A DNA stretch of 7,058 nt from JAMORN01 sp027063545 [NCBI: bacterium] (GCA_027063545.1 JAMORN010000013.1:1-7058); one strand, 5' to 3'. Counted from the first letter of the stretch, positions 1 through 7,004 are shown. Numbers and translations are program-made. Notes: generated by a model from the sequence alone, not told the origin.

Positions 1-19
1 AAGTAAGAAAGGAGAAGAT

Positions 20-1294
20 ATGTTAGATTTAAAATTTATAAGAGAAAATTTTGATTATGTAAAGAGTAAAGTAGAAACAAAAAAAATAAAAGTAGATTTA
101 GAAAAATTTAAAGAGTTAGATGAGAAAAGAAGAAAATTACAAACAGAAGTGGACTCTTTAAAAGCTGAAAGAAATAGATTATCTAAAGAAATAGGAAAGT
201 TAAAATCAAAGGGAGAAGATATAAGTGAAATTACAAAAAGTGTAAAGGAGATATCAGCCCAAATTAAAGAGAAAGAAGAGAAATTAAAAGAAATAGAAAA
301 GGAATTTTATTATTTATATAGTTTTATACCCAATCTTCCCCATAATAGTGTTCCAATAGGGGTATCTGAAGAGGATAATGTTGTTGTTAAGGATGTAAAT
401 ATTAAGGTAGAGAAGAAATATAAGGTTTTAGATCATATTCAAATAGCAGAAAAATTAAATTTAATAGATTTTAAAAGAGGAGCAAAGATTACAGGAAGAG
501 GATTTGTTGTTTATCGTGGTTTTGGAGCAAGGCTTGAAAGGGCTTTAATAAACTTTATGTTGGATCTTCATACAAAAGAGCATGGATATGAAGAGATTTA
601 TCCTCCATTTTTTGTAAATAGGGATTCTGCTTTTGGAACAGGACAACTTCCTAAATCTGAGGATCAAATGTATTATATAGAAAAAGATGATCTTTTTGCT
701 ATTCCTACAGCAGAAGTACCAGTTACTAATTTATATAGAAATGAGGTGTTAAGCGAAGATGAGCTTCCTAAAAAATTTGTGGCTTTTTCTCCTTGTTTTA
801 GAAGAGAGGCTGGTAGTTGGGGAAAGGATACAAGAGGACTTTTAAGACTTCATCAATTTAATAAAGTGGAATTGGTAAAATATACTCTTCCAGAGAATTC
901 TTATGAAGAGTTAGAACTATTAAGAGAGAATGCTGAAAAGGTTTTAAAGCTATTAGAACTTCCTTATAGAGTTGTTGAGTTATGTACAGCAGATTTATCG
1001 TTTGCTGCTGCCAAGTGTTATGATTTAGAGTTATGGGCTCCGGGAACAGGAAAGTTTTTAGAGGTTTCAAGTATATCTAATTTTGAAGATTTTCAGGCAA
1101 GAAGAATTAATATTAAATACAAAAGAAAAAATGGAGAAAAGGGATTTGTTCATACATTAAATGGTTCTGGGGTTGCAACAGCAAGACTTATGGTTGCTAT
1201 TTTAGAGAATTATCAAAATGCAGATGGTAGTTTAACAATACCAGATGTATTAAGAGATTATGTAGGTGGAATCTCAGTATATAAAGGAGAATAA
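20..1294 (+). CDS. serS: Seryl-tRNA synthetase (class II aminoacyl-tRNA synthetase)
   Basis: This cytosolic enzyme charges tRNA-Ser (and tRNA-Sec where present) with serine using ATP. The 424 residues are the usual bacterial SerS length. Residues 1-100 are the N-terminal tRNA-binding arm, a Lys/Glu-rich antiparallel coiled coil (about 27-97), followed by the family signature IPNLPHNSVPIG (103-114). The catalytic core shows IPTAEVP (228-234), class II motif 2 with FRREAGS at 260-266 and TRGLLRLHQF at 271-280, EVSSISNFEDFQARR (348-362), and motif 3 around NGSGVATAR (381-389) with its Arg389. One small oddity is CTAD at 322-325, where many SerS proteins have CTGD. The start is well supported: AAAGGAG at 8-14 lies 5 bases before the ATG. 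The stop is 8 bases before the sensor kinase gene, so the two are probably co-transcribed. Whatever promoter drives it lies upstream of the window. Confidence 0.98.
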   Translation: MLDLKFIRENFDYVKSKVETKKIKVDLEKFKELDEKRRKLQTEVDSLKAERNRLSKEIGKLKSKGEDISEITKSVKEISAQIKEKEEKLKEIEKEFYYLYSFIPNLPHNSVPIGVSEEDNVVVKDVNIKVEKKYKVLDHIQIAEKLNLIDFKRGAKITGRGFVVYRGFGARLERALINFMLDLHTKEHGYEEIYPPFFVNRDSAFGTGQLPKSEDQMYYIEKDDLFAIPTAEVPVTNLYRNEVLSEDELPKKFVAFSPCFRREAGSWGKDTRGLLRLHQFNKVELVKYTLPENSYEELELLRENAEKVLKLLELPYRVVELCTADLSFAAAKCYDLELWAPGTGKFLEVSSISNFEDFQARRINIKYKRKNGEKGFVHTLNGSGVATARLMVAILENYQNADGSLTIPDVLRDYVGGISVYKGE

Positions 1295-1302
1295 ATATAT
1301 AA

Positions 1303-2520
1303 ATGAATAGACTAAAAAAAGATTTTAATTCATCAAAGTTTTTTTGGTTTTTAGCCTATATAACAATTTTTTCTTTTGTTGTTATATTATTTATATGGAG
1401 TAAAAAAATAGAAGACGAGTCATATAAAATAGCAAATACATATGCAAGATTATATCCTTTACTTTTAGATAACAGATTACCTGATGATATAAGAAGTTTT
1501 TTATTTGATGAGATACTAAAAAATTCTGTAGTTCCCTTTATTATAACAGATAAAGATGGAAATATTCAAACATGGAAAGGTTTTAAAATTACTGTAGAGG
1601 AGGCTAAAAAGGATAGTTCTAAATTGAAAAAGATAAAAAAGATATTAAAACGAATAGATAAAAAGAACCCACCAATACCTCTTTATTATAATTTTAAAGA
1701 TACAACAATAGTTATTGGATATTTACACTATGAAAACCTAACTAATATAGGTATAGTAGAATCAATGCCTATTATTTTATTTTTTATTACATTAATATTT
1801 GCTTATATTACTTTCACTGGATATAGAATTCTTCAGGAGAGGGAAAAAGAAATAATATTTCAAGCTTTAATGAAAGAAACAGCACATCAATTAGGTACTC
1901 CTATATCATCTATTCTAGGTTGGATTGATATTTTAAGGGAGGAATTTAAAGAAAATAATATAATAGATAAAGAAAAGATTCTTGAATATTTAGATGAAAT
2001 TCAAAAAGATGCTGATAGATTAAAGACAATAAATCATAGATTTGAATATATAGGTTCATTACCTGAAAAGAAAGAAGGAAATATCAATAAAACAATAACA
2101 AAAGTTTGTGAGTATTTCAAAAAGAGAATACCTAAAAATATTAGATTATATACATCTTTAGCAGCTGTTCCTAATTTATATTATAATGAAGTATTGATTG
2201 AGTGGGTATTTGAAAATTTGATAAAAAATAGTATAGATGCTTTGTATAAAGTAAAGGATGCTGTTATTTATATTGAAACACTTTACGATGATAAAAAGGA
2301 TGAAATAGTTATAAATTTTTGGGATAATGGTGTTGGTATTCCTTCTGATATAAGAGATAAAATTTTTGATTCTGGTTTTACAACAAAAAATAAAGGTTGG
2401 GGATTAGGGCTTACACTTGTAAAAAGGATAATAGAAGATTATCACCATGGAAGTATTGTATTGAAAGAGAGTATTCCTTATAAAAAGACACTTTTTGAAA
2501 TTAGATTAAAGGTAAGGTAG
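1303..2520 (+). CDS. Membrane sensor histidine kinase, PorY-like/FCB-type, partner of the adjacent PglZ-domain regulator
   Basis: This inner-membrane sensor kinase is predicted to autophosphorylate on His and pass phosphate to the regulator encoded one base downstream. A short basic N-terminus is followed by membrane segment 1 (about 13-32), an extracytoplasmic sensor region of about 120 residues (33-153, Lys-rich, no recognised ligand motif), and membrane segment 2 (about 154-173). I see no HAMP domain; a short helix (174-190) leads directly to the dimerisation helix with KETAHQLGTPISS (191-203), His195 being the phospho-acceptor. The ATPase domain has an N box (ENLIKNS, 304-310), G1 box (DNGVGIP, 341-347), F box (IFDSGFTTK, 354-362) and G2 box (GWGLGL, 365-370). 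The HQLGTP form and the Trp in GWGLGL resemble, from memory, kinases of Bacteroidota and relatives. AAAGGAGA at 1283-1290, inside the serS end, serves as ribosome binding site with a longish 12-base spacer. The signal sensed is unknown, and PorY orthology is inferred, not shown. Confidence 0.9.
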   Translation: MNRLKKDFNSSKFFWFLAYITIFSFVVILFIWSKKIEDESYKIANTYARLYPLLLDNRLPDDIRSFLFDEILKNSVVPFIITDKDGNIQTWKGFKITVEEAKKDSSKLKKIKKILKRIDKKNPPIPLYYNFKDTTIVIGYLHYENLTNIGIVESMPIILFFITLIFAYITFTGYRILQEREKEIIFQALMKETAHQLGTPISSILGWIDILREEFKENNIIDKEKILEYLDEIQKDADRLKTINHRFEYIGSLPEKKEGNINKTITKVCEYFKKRIPKNIRLYTSLAAVPNLYYNEVLIEWVFENLIKNSIDALYKVKDAVIYIETLYDDKKDEIVINFWDNGVGIPSDIRDKIFDSGFTTKNKGWGLGLTLVKRIIEDYHHGSIVLKESIPYKKTLFEIRLKVR

Positions 2521-2521
2521 A

Positions 2522-4075
2522 ATGGGAAATAGGATTTTATGGGTTGATGATGAGGCAGATTTTTTAAGACCTCATATTATTTTTCTCGAGAATAATGGAT
2601 ACAAAGTAGATGTTGTTTATTCTGGGGAAGATGCTTTAGAAATGATTCAAAAAAATACATATGAATTAATATTTTTAGATCAGAACATGCCCGGAATAGA
2701 TGGACTTTCTTTAAATAAAGAAATAAAAGCTATTAATCCTAATATTAATATTGTAATGATAACAAAAACACAAGATATAGATTTAATAAACTCTGCTATA
2801 GGAGCTAATATTGATGATTTTATAGTAAAGCCTATAAATTCGTATCAACTTTTAAGTATTGTAAAAAAGTATATTGATTCATGGAAAATAAAAAAGGATT
2901 CTTTGATATCAAATTATACAATGGATTATCCAAATTTAGATATAGACATATATAATTCGACATTTGATGATTGGGTGAATTTATATCTTAGAGTAATACA
3001 TTGGGATACTCAAATTATAGAAAATAATGAAGAAGAAATAAAACAAATGCATGAGGAGAAAAAAAGGGAATTAAATGATAAGTTTACTTTTTATATAATA
3101 AAGAATTATTTAAAATGGATTAATGATGAATCAGAAGACGCTCCAACAACATCTGTAGATATTTTTGTTGAATATATAGAGCCATATTTAGAGGTGAAGA
3201 AGAAAGTATTTTTTCTTTTACTGGATTGTTTAAGATTGGACCAATGGATTTTTATAAAGAATATATTGAAGGAAAAATTTATAATCAAAGATGACTATTA
3301 TCTTTCTTTACTTCCAAGTTCGACACCATTTTCTAGAAATGCTATTTTTGCTGGACTTTATCCTATAGAAATTTTTAGACGTCATCCTGAAATTTGGGAT
3401 TTTGAGACAGAAGAGAATATGGGAATGAATACATATGAAGAAGAACTTTTTTCTCTTCAACTGAAATTGTTTGGCTATGATACAAGTAAAATGAAATTTT
3501 TAAAAATTTATTCAAATACTGCATATCATAAGATGTTTGATGAAATAAAAACATACGCGGATAAATACGATATAATAGCAGCTGTTTTTACTTTTATAGA
3601 TAAGTTATCTCATGAGATACGAAATTCATCTATTTTAATAGAGTTAGTAAATGATGAGTATGGATATGTAAATTTAACTAAAGCATGGTTTGAAGCCTCT
3701 ATTTTGAGAAGGGTTATAGAATATTTAGGAGAAAAAGGATTTACTATTATTGTTACAACAGATCATGGTTCTGTATGGGGGAAACGTCCATTAAAGATAG
3801 AGGGAGGAAGGAATATATCAAGAAATTTAAGATATAAACATGGAAGTGTTTTTTATACTGATACAAAAAAAGCTTTTATAATAGAGAGACCTGAAGAATA
3901 TAAACTACCGGTAAAAACCCAAGATTTTAAATATGTATTAGCTACTAATGATTATTATTTTGTTTATCCATCAAATTATAATATCTATAAAAAATATTAT
4001 CAAAACTCTATTTATCATGGTGGAATTTCTATGGAGGAATTAATACTTCCAATATCTATTTTAGAATACAAATAG
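2522..4075 (+). CDS. porX: PorX-like response regulator with PglZ (alkaline-phosphatase-fold) output domain
   Basis: This 517-residue two-domain regulator has no DNA-binding domain. The receiver domain (about 3-120) has the acidic pair Asp9/Asp10, phospho-acceptor Asp53 in LDQNMPG, conserved Thr81 and the Lys-Pro pair (103-104). A helical linker (about 120-225, rich in Trp/Tyr and charge) joins it to a PglZ domain (about 228-517). Candidate metal and active-site residues are Asp235 (LLDCLRLDQW), Thr268 (PSSTPFSR; probable nucleophile), Asp360 and His364 (DKLSH), Asp414 and His415 (TTDHGS), His440 (KHG) and His499 (YHGG). Known of the family: Porphyromonas gingivalis PorX is a zinc-dependent phosphodiesterase acting with kinase PorY in control of type IX secretion. 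The length and the stretch ending in RNAIF (272-276) match PorX as I remember it. The ATG follows the kinase stop by one base, so translation is probably coupled. Calling it PorX-like is safe; its target here is unknown, and no secretion genes are in view. Confidence 0.9.
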   Translation: MGNRILWVDDEADFLRPHIIFLENNGYKVDVVYSGEDALEMIQKNTYELIFLDQNMPGIDGLSLNKEIKAINPNINIVMITKTQDIDLINSAIGANIDDFIVKPINSYQLLSIVKKYIDSWKIKKDSLISNYTMDYPNLDIDIYNSTFDDWVNLYLRVIHWDTQIIENNEEEIKQMHEEKKRELNDKFTFYIIKNYLKWINDESEDAPTTSVDIFVEYIEPYLEVKKKVFFLLLDCLRLDQWIFIKNILKEKFIIKDDYYLSLLPSSTPFSRNAIFAGLYPIEIFRRHPEIWDFETEENMGMNTYEEELFSLQLKLFGYDTSKMKFLKIYSNTAYHKMFDEIKTYADKYDIIAAVFTFIDKLSHEIRNSSILIELVNDEYGYVNLTKAWFEASILRRVIEYLGEKGFTIIVTTDHGSVWGKRPLKIEGGRNISRNLRYKHGSVFYTDTKKAFIIERPEEYKLPVKTQDFKYVLATNDYYFVYPSNYNIYKKYYQNSIYHGGISMEELILPISILEYK

Positions 4076-4097
4076 CATCATAAAGAAAGGAGAAATA

Positions 4098-4532
4098 ATG
4101 GAAAGAAAAAAGTTCGATGGAATAGTGGAAGATAGTATTCATATAGTTGTAAATTATATTGTAGAGAATTTGAATAAAGGGGATAATGTTCTACTTTATG
4201 GAGACTTAGGTGCTGGGAAAACTACCTTAATAAAAAAGATTTTATCAAAATTAGGATTTGATGAAAATAAAATTCTTTCTCCAACGTTTACTCTTATTAA
4301 CGAATATGAGAAAAATGGATTAAAAGTGTATCATATAGATGCATATAGAATAAATGATGATGAAGCAGAATACCTTGATATTCAATCACTTATGGAAAAT
4401 GAAGATTTTATAGTTTTTATAGAATGGCCTGAAAATATAGAAAATTACTTGTCAGTTTTTTTTAAAAAAATATATATTAGTTATAGCAAGGGTGATATCA
4501 AAAAAAGAGATTATATATTAGAGGGGTTTTAA
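4098..4532 (+). CDS. tsaE: tRNA threonylcarbamoyladenosine (t6A) biosynthesis ATPase TsaE
   Basis: TsaE is the P-loop ATPase that works with TsaD and TsaB to place the threonylcarbamoyl group on A37 of ANN-decoding tRNAs in the cytosol. At 144 residues it has the usual size. It shows the Walker A motif GDLGAGKTT (35-43), the family motif SPTFTLINEY (61-70), HIDAYRI (79-85) carrying the Walker-B-like Asp81, and the IEWPEN stretch (108-113). AAAGGAG at 4086-4092 sits 5 bases before the ATG, which fixes the start. It follows the PorX-like gene after 22 bases and precedes the HDOD gene by one base. From memory, tsaE is also found next to porX in many Bacteroidota, which would make this a conserved linkage; I cannot verify that here. 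A run of eight T and seven A lies at 4456-4470 within the gene, but the reading frame is intact. Confidence 0.95.
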   Translation: MERKKFDGIVEDSIHIVVNYIVENLNKGDNVLLYGDLGAGKTTLIKKILSKLGFDENKILSPTFTLINEYEKNGLKVYHIDAYRINDDEAEYLDIQSLMENEDFIVFIEWPENIENYLSVFFKKIYISYSKGDIKKRDYILEGF

Positions 4533-4533
4533 T

Positions 4534-5382
4534 ATGAATCCAGAACAAAAAGTAAAAGAATTTTTTAAAAATATTGATGAAAACAAGGTTTTAAAATTAC
4601 TAAATTATAAATTAATAGATTTAGCTAATAATATTGATTATCTAAGTGTTGATGAAATTGTAAAATATCTTAGTACAGATGTAAATTTAGTTTCAAAGAT
4701 TTTAAAGATTGTAAATTCACCATTCTGGGGATTAAAGTATAATGTAACTTCTATTAAACAGGCTATAGTTTTATTAGGAAGAGATGAGATAAAGAGAATT
4801 ATATATACTTCTATGTTAATAGCTTCATCAGATAATGCAAATTTAGAAAAAGAGGATAGATTATTTTTACTAAAACATTCATTTATAACTGCAGAACTTA
4901 ATAGAATATTTTATAAAGACGTAGATGCATATACAATATTTTTTAAGAATGAACTATTTTTATTAGGATTATTACATGATATTGGTAAAATATTAATGCT
5001 AACATACATACCTAATTTGAAGGAGCTTATACCTGAATTTGTACAAAACAAGGATATTACATTAGAAAGAGAAAAATTAGGACTAGATCATGCTCTTGTA
5101 GGTGGTTTTTTCATGAGAATAATAGGATATCCTAACTATGAAGAAGTTATAAAGAATCATCATTCAACCAAAGTTGACCAATCATCGACTATATATAGAC
5201 TTTTAGGGTTATCTGACTTAATAAGTTATTTATTTTTGACTAATGAATCTTCAAATGAGCTTATTGATAAATTAGATTTTGAAGAGTGGCCTTTAAATGA
5301 ATATATATCTATTAATAAAGATAAAATTTTGGAGACAATTTCAGAATTATATATGTTAAATATAGATAGTCTTTTTGAATAA
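4534..5382 (+). CDS. HDOD-domain signalling protein with apparently intact HD-type residues
   Basis: This 282-residue soluble protein is essentially one HDOD domain, a family tied to bacterial signal transduction and regulation whose biochemical role is usually unknown. Family marks are KIVNSPFWG (58-66) and VTSIKQAIVLLG (71-82), the hallmark HDOD helix pair. Beyond these it keeps the metal-ligand pattern of catalytic HD phosphohydrolases: His115 (LKHS), His148-Asp149 (LLHDIGK), His186, His209-His210 and Asp228 (LSDLI). I see no receiver, GGDEF or EAL domain and no membrane segment. GAGGGG at 4521-4526, within the tsaE end, lies 7 bases before the ATG, and the gene follows the tsaE stop by one base. 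Its place behind a two-component pair suggests a signalling job, possibly in the same pathway; that is inference from position only. Its stop codon is followed at once by the start of a small gene. Confidence 0.9.
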   Translation: MNPEQKVKEFFKNIDENKVLKLLNYKLIDLANNIDYLSVDEIVKYLSTDVNLVSKILKIVNSPFWGLKYNVTSIKQAIVLLGRDEIKRIIYTSMLIASSDNANLEKEDRLFLLKHSFITAELNRIFYKDVDAYTIFFKNELFLLGLLHDIGKILMLTYIPNLKELIPEFVQNKDITLEREKLGLDHALVGGFFMRIIGYPNYEEVIKNHHSTKVDQSSTIYRLLGLSDLISYLFLTNESSNELIDKLDFEEWPLNEYISINKDKILETISELYMLNIDSLFE

Positions 5383-5385
5383 TTG

Positions 5386-5613
5386 ATGGTATATATTAGA
5401 AGACTCTGGACAAAGGAAGAAATAAATTTTTTAAGACAATTTTATCCTCGAATGGGTCCAAATTGGTGCTCGTGGGTGTTGAATATTCCTATTTTTTTAG
5501 TTGAAAAAAAATCCAAAGAATTAGGGCTTGTTTATAGGAGAGTAAAAGAAAAAGACTATAAGAGAGTTAGTGATAAAGGTGTAATATTAGATATAAAAAA
5601 AAGAAAAATTTAG
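5386..5613 (+). CDS. Small basic protein with SANT/Myb-like helix-turn-helix pattern, function unknown
   Basis: This is a protein of 75 residues (76 if the TTG at 5383 is used). Residues are numbered here from the ATG. The first 50 residues follow the layout of short SANT/Myb-type DNA-binding domains: RRLWTKEE (5-12), a helix ending in FLRQFYPRMG (15-24), a Trp-rich second helix (NWCSWVLNI, 26-34) and a third helix ending KELGLVYR (44-51). The C-terminal third is strongly basic (Lys/Arg runs), fitting nucleic-acid binding. There is no clear Shine-Dalgarno sequence. The HDOD stop (5380-5382) is followed directly by TTG then ATG, so translation probably restarts after termination. I prefer the ATG because TTG starts normally need a good binding site. 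The Trp spacing and intact frame argue for a real gene. It could be a regulator or an RNA-binding protein; I do not recognise a named family member and assign no function. Confidence 0.68.
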   Translation: MVYIRRLWTKEEINFLRQFYPRMGPNWCSWVLNIPIFLVEKKSKELGLVYRRVKEKDYKRVSDKGVILDIKKRKI

Positions 5614-5617
5614 TTTA

Positions 5618-5646
5618 TTTAGTGTTTATAAAAATATATGTATAAT
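5618..5646 (+). promoter_or_regulatory. Candidate sigma-70-type promoter for hydF
   Basis: A perfect TATAAT at 5641-5646 lies 17 bases after a weak -35-like TTTAGT (5618-5623, 3 of 6 matches to TTGACA). Transcription would start near 5652, giving a hydF leader of nearly 80 bases. It sits in the only sizeable gap of the window, just after the small HTH-like gene ends, where a new transcription unit is plausible. The weak -35 and the AT-rich background, in which TATAAT occurs easily by chance, keep confidence modest. Confidence 0.4.
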
Positions 5647-5658
5647 TTACATGCTAAA

Positions 5659-5707
5659 CAAAAAACCAAAAAATATTTCAAGACTTAGATTTTTTTCGAG
5701 TTTTTTG
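5659..5707 (+). other. A/T-armed inverted repeat (possible terminator or hydF leader hairpin)
   Basis: CAAAAAAC at 5659-5666 pairs perfectly over 8 bases with GTTTTTTG at 5700-5707. The arms continue inward: C5667 can pair with G5698 past a one-base bulge at 5699, and after a second bulge at 5697 AAAAAA (5668-5673) pairs with TTTTTT (5691-5696), leaving a loop of about 17 bases. T-tracts follow at 5713-5718 and 5720-5724. It could end transcription of the upstream block, but the stem is almost all A/T and the T-run is not directly attached, so it is a weak intrinsic terminator. If the promoter at 5641-5646 is real, the structure lies at the very 5' end of the hydF mRNA instead. An accident of A- and T-tracts in AT-rich DNA is also possible. 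Confidence 0.4.
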
Positions 5708-5729
5708 TGAAATTTTTTATTTTTAAAAT

Positions 5730-7004
5730 ATGAGTTTAAACCAAACCCCAAAGGCGAATCGTCTTCATATAGTACTTCTTGGAAGAACAAATGTAGGTAA
5801 ATCCTCATTTTTAAATTTTATTTCTGGCCAGAATTACGCTATTGTCTCAAATATAGCTGGAACAACAACAGATTTAGTTTATAAAACAATGGAGTTTTTA
5901 CCAATAGGGCCTGTTGTTTGGATAGATACTGCAGGACTTGATGATGAGAGTATATTAGGAGAGTTAAGAAAGAAAAAGACACAAGAAGCAATAAATAGGG
6001 CAGATGTAGGAGTTTTAATCACAGAGGCAGGCAATTGGACTGAGTTTGATCAAAACATATTTGATTTACTTCAGGAGAAAAAACTTCCATTTATAATAGT
6101 TGTAAATAAGATTGATTTATTTGAAGGGGATCCTAAGGAGTATGTTAGGGGGTTAAAAGATAAATTAAATTTTGATAATATTATTTATTTTTCTACAGAG
6201 TTAAAGGATAGAAGAGAGGAATTTTTAAATAATTTTAAAGAATATTTAGTAAAAATTGTTCCAAAGGAGTTTATATCTCAGCCTCCTTTAATTGGAGATT
6301 TAGTTCCAGCAGGTGGGCTTGCTGTTTTGGTTGTTCCTATAGATCTTCAGGCTCCAAAGGGACGTTTAATACTTCCTCAGGTTCAAACTATTAGAGATGC
6401 TTTGGATAATGATGCGTTTGTTATGGTTGTAAAGGAAAGGGAATTACCATTTGCTTTAAGTATTTTAAATAAAAAGCCTGATATAGTTATAACCGATTCT
6501 CAGGTTGTTTTAAAGGTATCTTCCGATGTACCTAAGGATGTTAAATTCACAACATTTTCTATTTTATTTTCTAGATTAAAAGGTGATTTAGTTGAGCAGG
6601 CAAGAGGAGCAGCATATATTGATGCATTAAAATCAGGAGATAAAGTTTTAATAGCAGAGGCTTGTACTCATCATGTTATGGAGGATGATATAGGAAGGGT
6701 AAAGATTCCAAGGTGGATAAGACAATATGTTGGCGGAGATATAGAGTTTGATGTTTATAGTGGATTTGATTATCCAGAAAATTTACAGGAATATAAACTT
6801 GTTATTCATTGTGGTGGTTGTATGTTAAATAGAAAGGAGATGCTTTATAGGCTTCATAAGGCCAAATCATATAATGTTCCTATAACAAATTATGGGGTAA
6901 CTATATCAAAGGTTCATGGGCTATTGGAGAGGACTCTTTCACCTTTTCCAGTAGCATTGATGGCTTATAAAAAGGAATTAAATAAAATAAGAAATGGAAA
7001 ATAA
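5730..7004 (+). CDS. hydF: [FeFe]-hydrogenase H-cluster maturation GTPase HydF
   Basis: HydF is the scaffold GTPase on which HydE and HydG products assemble the 2Fe subcluster before its transfer to [FeFe]-hydrogenase. The GTPase domain (about 10-175) has G1 GRTNVGKSS (18-26), G2 Thr residues in AGTTTD (43-48), G3 DTAG (66-69) and G4 NKID (126-129). The linker and dimerisation region begins with PPLIGDLVPAGG (185-196). The cluster-binding domain has Cys312-x-His314, then 45 residues, then His360-Cys361-x-x-Cys364, the family iron-sulfur ligand pattern, plus NYGV at 387-390. The 424 residues match the family, so nothing is missing. The N-terminus (MSLNQTPKANRLHI) agrees with other HydF proteins and supports this ATG, yet no Shine-Dalgarno sequence precedes it, only T/A-rich DNA. 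hydE, hydG and the hydrogenase are not in the window. The 3' end overlaps the rimO-type gene by 11 bases. Confidence 0.96.
   Translation: MSLNQTPKANRLHIVLLGRTNVGKSSFLNFISGQNYAIVSNIAGTTTDLVYKTMEFLPIGPVVWIDTAGLDDESILGELRKKKTQEAINRADVGVLITEAGNWTEFDQNIFDLLQEKKLPFIIVVNKIDLFEGDPKEYVRGLKDKLNFDNIIYFSTELKDRREEFLNNFKEYLVKIVPKEFISQPPLIGDLVPAGGLAVLVVPIDLQAPKGRLILPQVQTIRDALDNDAFVMVVKERELPFALSILNKKPDIVITDSQVVLKVSSDVPKDVKFTTFSILFSRLKGDLVEQARGAAYIDALKSGDKVLIAEACTHHVMEDDIGRVKIPRWIRQYVGGDIEFDVYSGFDYPENLQEYKLVIHCGGCMLNRKEMLYRLHKAKSYNVPITNYGVTISKVHGLLERTLSPFPVALMAYKKELNKIRNGK

Noticed and set aside
858-1070. 70-codon minus-strand open frame
   Set aside because: It lies wholly inside serS, opposite well-conserved catalytic coding sequence, and has no recognisable domain.
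3106-3288. 60-codon minus-strand open frame
   Set aside because: It lies inside the PorX-like gene opposite the linker and the start of the PglZ domain; a chance frame in AT-rich DNA.
3224-4075. PglZ domain as a sign of a BREX or Pgl phage-defence system
   Set aside because: The domain is fused to a receiver domain in PorX order and length, and no BREX genes (pglX, brxC, brxL and so on) are nearby. It is signalling, not defence.
2522-4075. Type IX secretion locus implied by the PorX-like protein
   Set aside because: No secretion component is encoded in the window; the regulator alone is not evidence for the system.
5383-5385. TTG as the start of the small HTH-like gene
   Set aside because: It immediately precedes an ATG in the same frame and there is no binding site to favour it; only one residue is at stake.
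5724-5729. TAAAAT as a -10 box just before hydF, giving a leaderless mRNA
   Set aside because: Transcription would begin after the ATG, so it cannot serve this start; it is probably just AT-rich sequence.
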